Source: Penelope pileata (Eukaryota; Chordata; Aves; Galliformes; Cracidae). Taken from it: DNA of 64,000 bases. Below, piece by piece: positions 11,601 to 23,600 of this stretch; within the stretch, counting starts at the first letter, position 1; each line of letters begins with the position of its first letter. The notes under the pieces were generated by a model. The model was given only the letters and a program-made list of their open reading frames with translations. It made no database searches and was not told where the DNA came from. The stretch covers positions 2,082,980 to 2,146,979 of the forward strand of contig WBMW01003830.1 of NCBI GenBank assembly GCA_013396635.1. Direction: 5' to 3'. Both the position numbers and the translations under genes were made by a program.

Positions 11601-14600
11601 CCCAAACCTGCTGAAGACCCCAAATCATTAATAGGAGACACATTCGGGCTTAAAAGCCATATGGCATGCATGCTTTCAAAAACACTTGAAATGTGGTCTA
11701 AAAAGAAAATCCTGGAGTTCCCAACTCTTTTGAAGAAGAGCAGTTTTGTTTATGGAGAAAATAATTTTGAACCATTTCCCTAAGTTTCAGGTTCCTGAAT
11801 TCTTGAATCTGGTCCATTTCAGTCAGAGTTGAGATTTGAGAATAAACTGTATGTTTTGAGTTTGTCTTTAGGAATCAAGTTTATCACAAAGGCTTGATAG
11901 AAGTGAATTTTGGAGCACATTCTGACAGAAAAGTTTATCTGGAGAGTCCCTCTGTGCCTTACAGTCATCTTGTTCTCTGGCTGCTTTTTAATATGGGAGC
12001 CTTGTGGTTGTGTCACGGTGCTAGAAGTATAGCCTGGTCACAGGCTTGGATGAGAGTGAGCTGGCCAGCATCCTCTGAAATTGGATGTATGGAAAATACT
12101 GGGAGTAGTGAGGTGGAGAGGGGATCTTTCCTCGCTCTGTAAGTCTGCACTGGGGCTGTACCTCCAATCTGAAGAAACACATCTACTTTGAGGAGGTCCC
12201 TTGCCATCTACTCACCTCTTAGTTTTCATGACTTCTTCATATTTGTCTTGTGTAAGATTTAAAACATAATGCATCTCAAACTAAATTTTGAGCCATGCAG
12301 TACAAAAGCAGAGTTTTTCAGTGTCTGAGCTGAAAGCCATGAGGTGTAGCACTCTCTTACAGCCCAGCACATGACCAACACTGTGTGGGGACAGAATCAT
12401 TTTGTGCTAATCTTGTGCTATGTTTGTGTTTGTTTTCTTCTGTATACTTACTATTTCTTGCCATGAGCAGTTCCTTGCTCCTCTGCCAGAAATGCATGTC
12501 GCAGCCCCTTTCTTTCTCAATTACTTTATCCTAATTCCTCCTCCTCCTTATCCCAAGCTTTCATCAGTTCCTTGTGATGGAGGGGAGGTAAAACAGTTGG
12601 AAGGGATATGTTTCCCTAAGGCAAACAAGGGGAGCTTTACCTGTGACAACATAATTCTAAAGGAGCTCCGTGACCTGTCTCTCTTCTGAGGAGGAACAAT
12701 TCTGAGGAATAATAACTTTTTAACTGGTGGGCTCTGAAGAAATGTCCACTGGAAAAGCCACCCTGCTATCATTAATTTCAGTCCACTTCTCCATGTAGAT
12801 AAAGCTTGATGTGTGGATTCTTCTCACAGCAGAACAGTGCAGAGAAAGATCTTGCTGGCAATCAGGACCCTGCGCAGGCTATGTCTTGTACTCTGGGAGA
12901 CCTGAGAACCAGAGGAGGAGTCTCCGAGCTGTAATGTAATACCCATCTCAATGTCATTACGGGTAACGTAGGGGTAGCCCTACATAGGCCTAATTAGGTA
13001 TCCTATTTTACACAAATAAATGTCTTTGAGATAAAATCTGCATGATAGCAAAATGACCGTTTTGAAGGGTCCGATGTAGTTATTAGATGCATTTACCAGT
13101 ATAACCATCCTGAACACAGAATTGTATTAGTGGATTTAAGATACTAAGATATCACAAAAATAAAGAGCAGAGAGGTGACTTCTGTTGTCTGACTAACATG
13201 AAGGGTGAAAGCAAGCTTCTGCTCCCTGTCTTGTTAGAGGGTTTCCCCAAAGTGGCAGTCTTGAGAAGGATTTCTGCCTGGGTCTTGAGGAGCCCCTCAT
13301 TTGGTCTCAGGGTGGGCTTCTCTTGCTCACTCCCATAGGTGTGTGGGGAGTGGCAGTGGGTGTTTGTTGTGCCTATGTGCTGTTATCTCTGCACAGAGAC
13401 AGCTGGCGCCAGGTTCAGCTTATCAGTGTTTGCTCTTCAGTGTTGTCTCGTAGTAGGAGGTGGGCCCAACCAAGGGGGGAAAAGGAGAAAAATGATGGGG
13501 GTTATGAGTTCAGATATCTGCATAGGACTAGAGGATGCATGAATCATCTGTGAGGTGGTGCTGGTTAGCTTTACCCCAGGAAGATGTACTACAGGCAGAG
13601 GTTACACTTGTGGATATAAACTGAGGTGCAGAGCTGAAGTTGTGAGTAGGTCTTGTTGTCTGAACTGCTTGCAACAGAGAAAATTTTAAGATTCTAAGAT
13701 CTTTTTCTGTGATCTGATTAAGTTGCTTTTTATTGACCATCAGATCTATTTGGGTCTTTTATTGATTCTTTATGCCCAACGTATTCTACTACCATGACAG
13801 CCTTGAGGTAGGATAAGGCCGTTGTCCTTTTTTTTTTTTCAAGGAGGAATCTGAAGTACTGAGCAATCAAATAACTTGCCTAGGGTCACACTGACTATCT
13901 GTAAAAGAGCCACTCTGAAGGCATCATTCAGCAAGGCAGATAGTAGAATCACAACCCTGGACCTCAGGGGAGTGATTGTTTTTGACTTTCCAGGATATAC
14001 TTGAACGAGTTGCATGGGATGTGGTCCTGGAGAGAAGAGGGGTCTGGGAGAGCTGTTTGATTTTCAAAGATTTTTTCCCCCAAGCTCAATAACAGTCCAC
14101 ACAGGTGTGCAGGAAATCAAGCAAAGGTGGCAGGAAGGCCTGAGTGGCTTAAAAAGGAGCTTTTGACACTCCTCAAGCTTGAAAAGGAAACAGAGAAGAC
14201 GTGGGAGCAGGGACAAGTGAACTAAGAGGAATACAGAGAAACTGTCTGAACATGCAGGAATTGACTTAGGAAAGCTAAAGTCCACATGGAGTTGAATCTG
14301 GTGAGGGATGTGACTGTAAACAAGAAAGGCTTCTTCAGTTATGTCAGCAGCAAAATGAAGACCAGGAAAAATGTGGGCCCACTACTGAAAGAAATGAGAG
14401 ACCTGGTGACAAAGGATACGAAAAAGGCTAAGGTGCTCAATGCCTTCTTCACCTCAGGCTTTATTGTTAAGATTTGCCTCCAGCAGTCCTCAGACCCTGA
14501 GGCCAGTGGATGGTCTGGAACATGGAAGTTCTCAGTAGCAGATGATCAGGTTAGGGAACACTTAAAAAAAATCGATGTGCACAAGTCAAGAGGACCTGAT

Positions 14601-17600
14601 GAGATGCACCCACAAGTGCTGAGGGAGCTGGCTGATGTGTAAGGCCACTCTCAGTAATCTTTCAAAGGACATGATGAACGTCAGAGGCCCCACTCCTATC
14701 TTCAACAAGGGCAAGAAGGAGGAGCTGGTCACCCTCACCTCTGTTGCTGGGAAGGTAGTGGAGCAAATAAATCTAGAAACCATTTCCAAACATATTAAGA
14801 TCAAAAAAGTGACTGGGAGTAGTCAGCATGGATTTACGAAGGGGAAGTCATCCTTGACCAACCTGGCAGCCTTCTGTAATGAGATGTCTGGCTTGGTGGA
14901 TAAGGGAAAAGCAGTGAGTATTGTTTATCTTGACTTTAGCAAGGATCTCAACACTATCTCCTGTAACATCCTCATTTAAGAATTCATAAAGTACAGACTA
15001 GATGAACAGACAGTGGAACGCATCAGAAACTGACTGAACTGCTGCATACAAAGGATCGCGATCTGCAGCTCAAAGTCTAGCCTGCAGGCAAGTCATTAGT
15101 GGTGCACCCCAGGGTCTGATACTGGGGCCAGTACTGTTTAACATCTCCATTAATGACCTGAATGATGGGACAGAGTGCACCCCCAGCAAGCTTACTGATT
15201 GATCCTGGGAGGAATAATTGATGCATCAGATGGTTTTGCCATCATTCAGAGGTACCTCAACAGAATGGACAAATGTGAACAGAAACCTCATGAAGTTTGA
15301 CCTAGGGAGGAATAACTGCAGGTACCAGCACACTCTGGATTGACTGTCTGGAAAGCAATTTTGCAGAAAAGCGCCTGGGCTGGTGATGGATGACAAGTTG
15401 AACATGAGCCAGCAATGCACCCTTGTGGCAGTGAAAGCCAACAGGCCGCATTAGGAAGTGCAATGCCAGCAGGTTGAGAGAGAAAAATCCTTCCCTGCTA
15501 AATCAGGATAGAACTTTTAATACAAGCTCTGTCTGGTAACGTTATTCTACTCCAGAGGTTGTGTATCTGATTAGGATGTAAAATCTATCCAGATTTAAGG
15601 GCTTCCCTCAAAAAAAAAAAAGAAAAAAAGAAAAAGAAAAAAAAAGAAAAAAAGACTTTGAAAGGAATATTGGAGGAGATTCCTCTTACAAAGAAGATTA
15701 CCTCTTACAAGGGTAAGGAGGATTTGAACAGGGCACAGTCAGGAGGTTTAAACCAAGTAAAAAAGTTTTTCATACAGTACACAAATTATTGTCATTGTCA
15801 CAAAATGTAGAAACAAAAATAAAAAATGGGCTCAAAATACAATTAGATGAGTCCATAGAAGGTAAGTCCACCTGGACTATAAAAAAAATGTTCTAGATGT
15901 AGTCATTAACTTCATATATACCTTGTATTGCTAAGAGCAGTTCTACTTTTGATAAAATGTGGTGTTTGTGCTTCTCTTCAGTAGCAGACATTGTCTTCAG
16001 CTAGAGTGCCATGGAGAGCTTAAAGTGGCTGTGCAGTTGCTACGTTGTGGTGACTGCTGTCTGTAGCACCTGGTCTGACCACTGTCTCCTGCTGCACTGG
16101 CAGTTTCTCAGTGAGGTTGTTCCTGTAATCATTAGATTTGTGCTTCATGTCTGAAAGCTGACAGGCTTAAAACACTGATGTTTCTCACTGCACGTCCTGG
16201 CAGTGTATGATTAATGGGACAATCATGTTCCTGTGGTGTTTCTCAGCTTGCAGGCAAGTATTTTAATTTCTCTGTATTATTCCTTTGATGAATGTTATGA
16301 GAATCTGTGCTTACTGAAGGGGAAGGGTAATCTGCTTCTTGCAAGTTGCAGTTTTAACCATTTAGGAGCTGAGAACAAAGAAAGTCACCCTTTCTTTCTT
16401 TTCCCGTTTCCTTTCCAGCTGCTCTTTTTTGCTTCTCCATCATCAAGTAATCAGCCTCACAATTTCCCCTTGCTACCTTCTGAGTTGCAGCTCAGGGAAG
16501 GGAACATTAAGCCCTTGACCTTTGCCAGAAGTGTTTCTGAAAAGTTGGCAGATTTACTGCAATGTGTTATCTGCTTTATGAACTGGAGCTAAATGCCATC
16601 CTGACCCAAGCACAGGCGGTCAAGTTCAGCTGTGGCTAGAGCTGAGACCATCACTCTATCCTTGAATGGTGAAGGTATAAGTTAGGCTTTATATTAATTG
16701 AGAACTTTAGTTGGATAGTGGAAGATACAGGTAAACATGTGGAAATTAACTAATAGATTTCATCACTGGTTGATTTGGAGGAAGCAGCAACAGTGATGCC
16801 ATGTACGTTTTACCGGGTTGTGAGTTTTACAATAGCAGATTACAGGCTGTATGTGGTATTTATGATGAAGTTTGATTTGAATAGCCATACCCATGCATTC
16901 AGTGTTGATCCTATCTGCTTCTCAGTGACCAATTGTGCTTAGGATATCAATCTCTTAGGTTCTGAATATGTAAAGACTTGAGGATGTAGCTTTCTTGCTT
17001 TTCTGTATGGATAAAAGGGACTAGTGTTAACAAATTTCGGTGGTGACTCTGGATCAATGGCCCTGCCAGGTTCCAGAACGGTCAGAAGTCTGGGAGGTTC
17101 ATTTCATTCTGTTCTAGAGATGAGGATCAGTGGCAGGTTGCAGACTCTGTGATCCTTGCATATGAACCCACAGCTGGAGTTCCAGTCCTTCTCTATTGGC
17201 AGTCCTTATACTGTCATAACTATTTTATACTTACTCAGAATTTTTGTAAAACTTTTCTGTGCAGTGAGGATATCGATATGCAGCACATTTGATAGAGTTC
17301 TACCAATCAGATGCTTTCTACAGACAGCTCCATTCACGTCCATGCAAGCTATCGGTTAAATGTAGGCAGGCGTGTGCAGGAGTCGGTACACAAAAAGCTT
17401 TGTAAATGATGTTCTTATTTTGTGGGAGAAAGAAGTTTTCCAGGGCACATTTGTCCAGACCACTGCTTGCTAAAAGGCATTTTTTGTTGCTCTTGATGTT
17501 TTGTTCTCTAAATCCTTCTTGTCTTTGTTTAGAGAGACCAATAAACACAGAGGTTTGGCTCTGGATTCAGAGTGCTGTGGTTAAGTGATGTTTAAGTCTT

Positions 17601-20600
17601 TTTATCATCTTTTCTCTGTGAGCAAACAGTTATAATCTCAGTTTAGAGCATAAACTGGGCAGAGTCCACTGCAGGGTAATTCACAGTGCTACTCAGTCAG
17701 TTCCGTTCCTGACATATTTTACAGGGATGGGAAAACACCGTGCATAGGTTAGGCTGAATTTGTTGTGAGACAAGGATGAGCACTGCTGTTTGCTAACCTT
17801 TCAACCCAGAACTGACTGGTTTATCAGTCAGTAAGCAGAAGTCTGTTTATTCTTTAAAGATTTCATTTTATCTGTGAAGGTTGAGACCCCAACCCAGAGC
17901 AGGGGAGGGCTGTGAAGGTGTCATTTTGTTCACAGGTGCACTGGAAGGGAAAAAACTGGAAGGGAAATTTTCTTTACAAGGAACGTACTTATTGTTGGGA
18001 GGCTTTCCTGCTGGCTTCAGCCCTGCAGCTGATCACCTGTAGCTGTTTCGCTGCCAGCTTTCAGCAGGTACAGGGAGATGCTCAAGTGCCCATGTTTATC
18101 CAGGCTGAGGAATTGAGTCTGCATAAGGCGCAACTCACCTGAAAATTAAGGAACTCTTAGCTCCAATGCTAACTTGGATACTTGATTCTTTCTGTAGAAA
18201 TGAGCAAAACAATTTCCTAGATTTGCGTTCCCTCCGACAGATCCACTTGAGTGTATTTGTATACTAGCTAATGCTACCTGTAAGCCAATATCTGAAAATA
18301 CCCATGCCCTTTAGGCGCTTGCTAGAGCTGTACAAGCCAGCAAGTTTGTTCAATCAGAGATGGGGAGGAATATTTTCTGAGTTCATGGAGGTTCACCATT
18401 GCTGTCTGTTGCAACCAGATTCAGGACTGAATTTGACCCGAGCTAGATGCCAAGCCTGAGACATGCCTGGATTTTCAGAGGTTGTCTGAGCTGTAGTGAA
18501 CTTGCCAGCCAGTTTCAAGGCTTAATGACATGTACAGGAGTACAGAGTTATAGAATTGTTCGAGTTGGAAATGACTTTAAAGGTCATCTGGTCCAACTCC
18601 CCTGCAATGGACAGGGAGACCTACAGCTAGATCAGGGTGCTCAAAGCCCGGTCCAGCCTAACCTGGAATGTCTTCAGGGATGAGGCTTCCACCACCTCTC
18701 TGGGCAACCTGTTGCAGTGCTTCACCACCCTTACTGTAAAAAACTTTTGCCTTATATCCAACCTAAATCTCCCCTCTTCTAGTTTGAAACCATTTCCCCT
18801 TGTCCTGTTTCCACAGACCCTGCTGTAGAGTCTGTCCCCTTCTTTCCTATAGCTCCCCTTTAGATACTGAAAGGCCACTATCGCGTCTCCTCAGAGCCTT
18901 TGTTTCTCCAGGCTGCACAGCCCCAGCTCTCTCAGCCTGTCCTTGTAGGGGAGGTGTTCCATCCCTTGGATCATTTTTGTGGCCCTCCTCTGGACATGCT
19001 CCTGCAGCTCCGTGTCTCTCCTGTACTGAGGACTCCACATCTGGACACAGTGCTCCAGGTGAGGTCTCACCAGAGCAGAGGGGCAGGATCACCTCCCTCG
19101 CCCTGCTGGCCACGCTGCTTTGGATGCAGCCCAGGATTTGGTTGGCATTCTGGGCTGTCAGGGCACATTGCTGGCTCATGTCCAGTGTGCCACCCATCAG
19201 TACCCCAAAGTTCTTTTTGACAGGGCTGTGCTCTATCCTTTTATCCCCCTGCTTGTATTGATAGTGGGGGTTGTTGCAACTCAGGCTTAAGACCTTGCAC
19301 TTGGGTTTGTTGAACGTCATGAGGTTCTCCTGGGCCCACTGTTCGAGCCTGTCTAAGTCTCTCTGGATGACATCCCATCCCTCAGTTGTGTCAACTACAC
19401 CACACAGCTTGGTATCATCTGCAAACTTGCTGAGAGTGAACTCGATCTCACTGTTGATGTCATTGGTGAAGACATTAAAGAGCGTTCTCCCTGTTCTGGT
19501 ACCTGAAGCAGAATGTGATGCTGGCTCGTGACAGCATTGCTAGGACTTTCTCTGCACAGTGACACCAGGGAAGAAAACATCTCCAGCTTCCACGCAGGAA
19601 GCCCATGTGAGATATACTTGCTAAACAGTTTTACGAACCTAAGCTTCTCTACAGTTAAACAACCTCACACCAATGAGCAGAGAGGGAGTTCAGTTTCCAT
19701 AACTGCTTCTCTCTTTAGCACCTGTGTATGGGGAGATTTCCAGGTAGCAATGGCAATTTTGATGGCAGTTGAGTGGTTTATATTCAATGTGACCAGCTCT
19801 CTGGATTTTATTGCTGTTGTTGCAGCCTTGAGTATAATTCTGCAGCCCCTGCAATTCAGTAACAAGGTGAGAATCTTGGGTTTCATTTTTAGGAAAAATA
19901 ACAGAAAAAGCAGAAATTCAAAACATAGAAGACAAATTATATATTTATATGTAAATATGTTATATATTATGTATACACACACACATATTTTATTCCAGTC
20001 TCACCTTATTCTAAGTCATGATTATTAACACAAGTCTTTGAAAGGGGAGTGTGTAGCTGTGCAGCACAGTGCTACATTCTCCTCGCAGGGTATCTGTAGC
20101 TGCAGGGACCATCTGCAGGGAACACTGAAGCAGCTGCCATTTCCTGCATCACTTGCGATGCTCACATTGAGCAAGCATGTCCTTCTCCTGCCTTTTTTCC
20201 TCACCAGGGCTGTATTTGCTCTTTCTTTGGAGAACAGTTTCCATTCATTGCCACCTCTCACACAACTCAGGGTATTCCTACAAGCCTTGCTGAAGTCTAA
20301 CCGTGCTTTGAGTCATGCTGTGTCCTTGGCTGCAAAGGAGCTGTGAATTCCAGAGGTTAATTATACTTTGGTGACAACGGTATCCATGTTGAACAAACTC
20401 ACTTTTTATTTCATTGGATGCCTCCTTGTTCTTGTATTTTGAGAGATGGAAAACAGAAATGGAGAGGGGAATGGAAGAATGAAAGTCTGCATTTGCTGTC
20501 TCCTGGGCTCCCACTCCAAATGTTAAGTCCCAGGCTCTATAATGTTATTAGCAGACATGACACGTTTTGAGGCATCATTCCAGGGAATAATGCCAACAAT

Positions 20601-23600
20601 CCTGACAGTGTCTCAGCTGCTCAGAAGGGGTTGGTCCTGCTCACCAGTTAGCACTGCGGGCAGACTTTCCCTAACCTGCAGCCCGTGGTGTTCTCCACAA
20701 GGGAAGAGAGGATAATAAAAGGGCGAAGAAAACACAGGATCTCATTTCTACCTTTCATTTAAGGACCTCCATCACTTACCAAATGTTCTTTAGTGGGCTT
20801 TTAAGTGTTTTCTCTGGAGTTCTGGTGTCTAGTTGTGAAATACCTTGCTATTTAGGGTACCCCTTGAATACCTAAGGAATGCCATACCATCTTGCTATTC
20901 AAGAACTGGGGCTTTTGATCCTCATATTGCCTTTACCTAAAGTGAGAGTCATTTTTTTTCAGGAGCTTTTAATCAATTCAGAGGATGTGGAGACAGTTTG
21001 ATATCAAGTTTCCTGAGCTGTGAGACAGCACTGTCTCAGTGACTGAAATCTCAGAGCTTGACCACTGGGTCAGTGCCCTCTCTGACATGTGTTTAAACTG
21101 AGCCACAGTGTAGCTGAGCACGTGGTAAACCAGTAAGTTCAAGTGAGTGTGGTCTCTACAGTGGCCACAGATGTGATGTTTTAGTTATAGAAGCAGATGA
21201 GCAGCTGCAATTTATTTTTTTTTTCTACAGAGGGAGATGCAGTTAGCCAAACTTCATACAATTCCCCAGAAGGTTGGTGCAAAGGGCGACTGCTGCAAAT
21301 CCGCAGTCACATGAGTACATTTTGTAAACGGGACGGAGAGCTGACCCCAGTGTAACTGCGCAGGTCATGGTGAGATGGGCATTTTTCTTAACTGCAGGCC
21401 TCTTGCCTTGAGAGCAAGAGCTGAGGACATGACTGTCTTCCTGAAAGTAAGTCCTGGGGACTGGCTCACATGTAAAGAACTTTTAGTTCCTTCCCCTACC
21501 ACTTCTCCAGCTGAGCTATTTGTCAACGGGAAAATTCTCTGTAAAGGGCTAAAGCAGAGGCTGTAAGCACAAAAAAAACTACATCAGTTCACAGACTGTG
21601 GTTTGTCCTATGCTCCGTCCCAGAGCTGGGAGATGTCCTCAGAGCGTGCTGAAGTGGGGGCTGTTCCCCTCTAACACGAGGTTTCTGCTTCTGGTGCTCT
21701 GCGAGTGGCCCACAGGCCGGAGCGGGGCACGCGGCTGCCTGCAGCATAGCTAATGCTGCCTGTGTCAGGAAGGGATCCAGAGCGTGGCATGCAGACAGCA
21801 ACTGTTGCTCAGCTTTTCCAGCTATCTAGAATAGATCTGACAAGCAATTAGACCATGAATATATTACAGAGCCGATGGGGGATGCCTTTGTTAAAACTTG
21901 TGACCCATACTTAGGTGCTGTTTACATTGGCGGCAGCTTCGAGGGTGGGCAAGACCCTACCTGCCTGTCTTTCTCCTCGCTCCTTCCCCTGGTGGAGGGA
22001 GCCGGGGAGCTCTGCAGCTCATTGGATATTTCAAATGCTTTCTGCACAAGTCATAATTAATGCCGAGTTGTGGAGCTGAGACCAGATGTGCTGCTGCGAT
22101 TATCTCCCAGGGCAGATCGGCTGCTCTCCGCTCTGGAGCGCTGGGTGAATGGAAAGCTGCCAGTGCTGGGACTCAGAATGTGTCTGATGCCTGAAGTCAG
22201 GACTTTCTTTCTCTGCCGCTCCTGCTGTCTGACACTGCCTGGTTTCTGCTTGAAGCTCAGCGCCTGTCATGTAGCGGAGTGCTGCACAAGAACCAGAGGT
22301 ATGAGATGATTTTCCAGAGTTTAGATTTGTTACTGTTTTCTTTCCTCAGAGGAAAAGCAGATAGTTGTGCTTAGACTCAGGCGGGCTAAAAATCTCAGTA
22401 AAAAAGCAGTCTTTACAAAGAGGGTAGAGTGGGAAGGACCCAGGCTGTGGCCAGAAACGCTGCTGGGTGCCAAGCTCGCATTCGAAGGTGGTTTGGGGAA
22501 AACATGTGTGCTTATTTTTACACAGAATATTTAAATGGATATATGTGGATGAAAGCAATCGTGCCCTACTGTACGGAGGCTGATCTTTGTGGGGAATGGG
22601 GTTAGAAGACACCACGTTCTGCCCCAGACTTGTTTGTGTGACCCTGGGCAAGTTAATCAGATTTATGTTGATTCCCGGTTATCTGTTGTTTCCCTTTTTT
22701 TTCCCCGACTTGTGCATTCTCTGTCTGGCTGGACTGCTCTGTTGTTGGGGACTGTTTTGGGGGACTCCTGCAGCTCCCAGCATGGGGCTCTGCTTTCAGT
22801 GGCTGCTGCAGAAACGTGTGCCTGGGTGGGCCGGGGAGGGGGAGGAAGAGCTACAGGTTGTGTGTGTTTTGTGCTGGGAAAGCGTATGCATTTCTGAATG
22901 TCTGCCCATGGTTTTTTCTCAGTGCTTTCATGTGTGAGGGGGACAGATAAATGGGAACCTAGGCATGAATGTGGGAAGGTAAAAGCAGCAGCTTACCTGT
23001 GCAGGTGAGCACGTACACAGTCTGTACATCCATACGCTGCCTCTCTGTGAGGCACCGCATGCATGCGCGGGTGTATGTGCTGCTGCACAGCAGCATCCAG
23101 GTGTGCGCCTGGTTATCTTCCTGAACATCTTTAAAGTGTGTGTACTAACCTGTGCACACAGCTGACGTAGGTGTGTCTGGACTTTTCCCTCTTTAAGCAT
23201 GTATGGAGTCCTCAGTTCTCTCTGCAACGAAAATCTATTTGAGTGCTGACTTTATTATCACTTTCTTTAGTTTATTTTGGTTGAAATCAGAGCTCCAATG
23301 AGAAAAAATGAAGCAGGGAGCATATATTTTCCTGCCCACAGCATGTCCAGACAGCATAGCTGAATGTATAGGCTTTGTATGCCTGGAGCTGGTGGGTGAG
23401 CTATTCAGGCCGGGACAGAAAGCCTGTCTGTGTCTTAGCACATCATTCCTGGCTCGCTTTTTCCACAAAGAGCCACCTAAATCTTTAAAGAACAGAGACA
23501 GCCTGTTGGAGTAGAGGAAAGAAATCTCTGTAGCCCATTTTTTCGTTAGTATCTCTTGAATCTTTCTGAGATTCAGGATGTGGTCCCAAGCACGCTGCCT

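Noticed and set aside
14286..14979. Two consecutive open frames of 118 and 114 codons on the + strand
   Set aside because: Both are degenerate CR1 reverse-transcriptase sequence with a frameshift between them.
18847..19320. 157-codon minus-strand open frame
   Set aside because: The translation is CR1 ORF2 (CALTAQNANQILGCIQSSVA), part of an inactive LINE copy, not a host gene.
22070..22177. GTG-initiated upstream part of the 22070-22309 open frame
   Set aside because: GTG is not a normal start in nuclear genes of birds; only the ATG at 22178 was considered.
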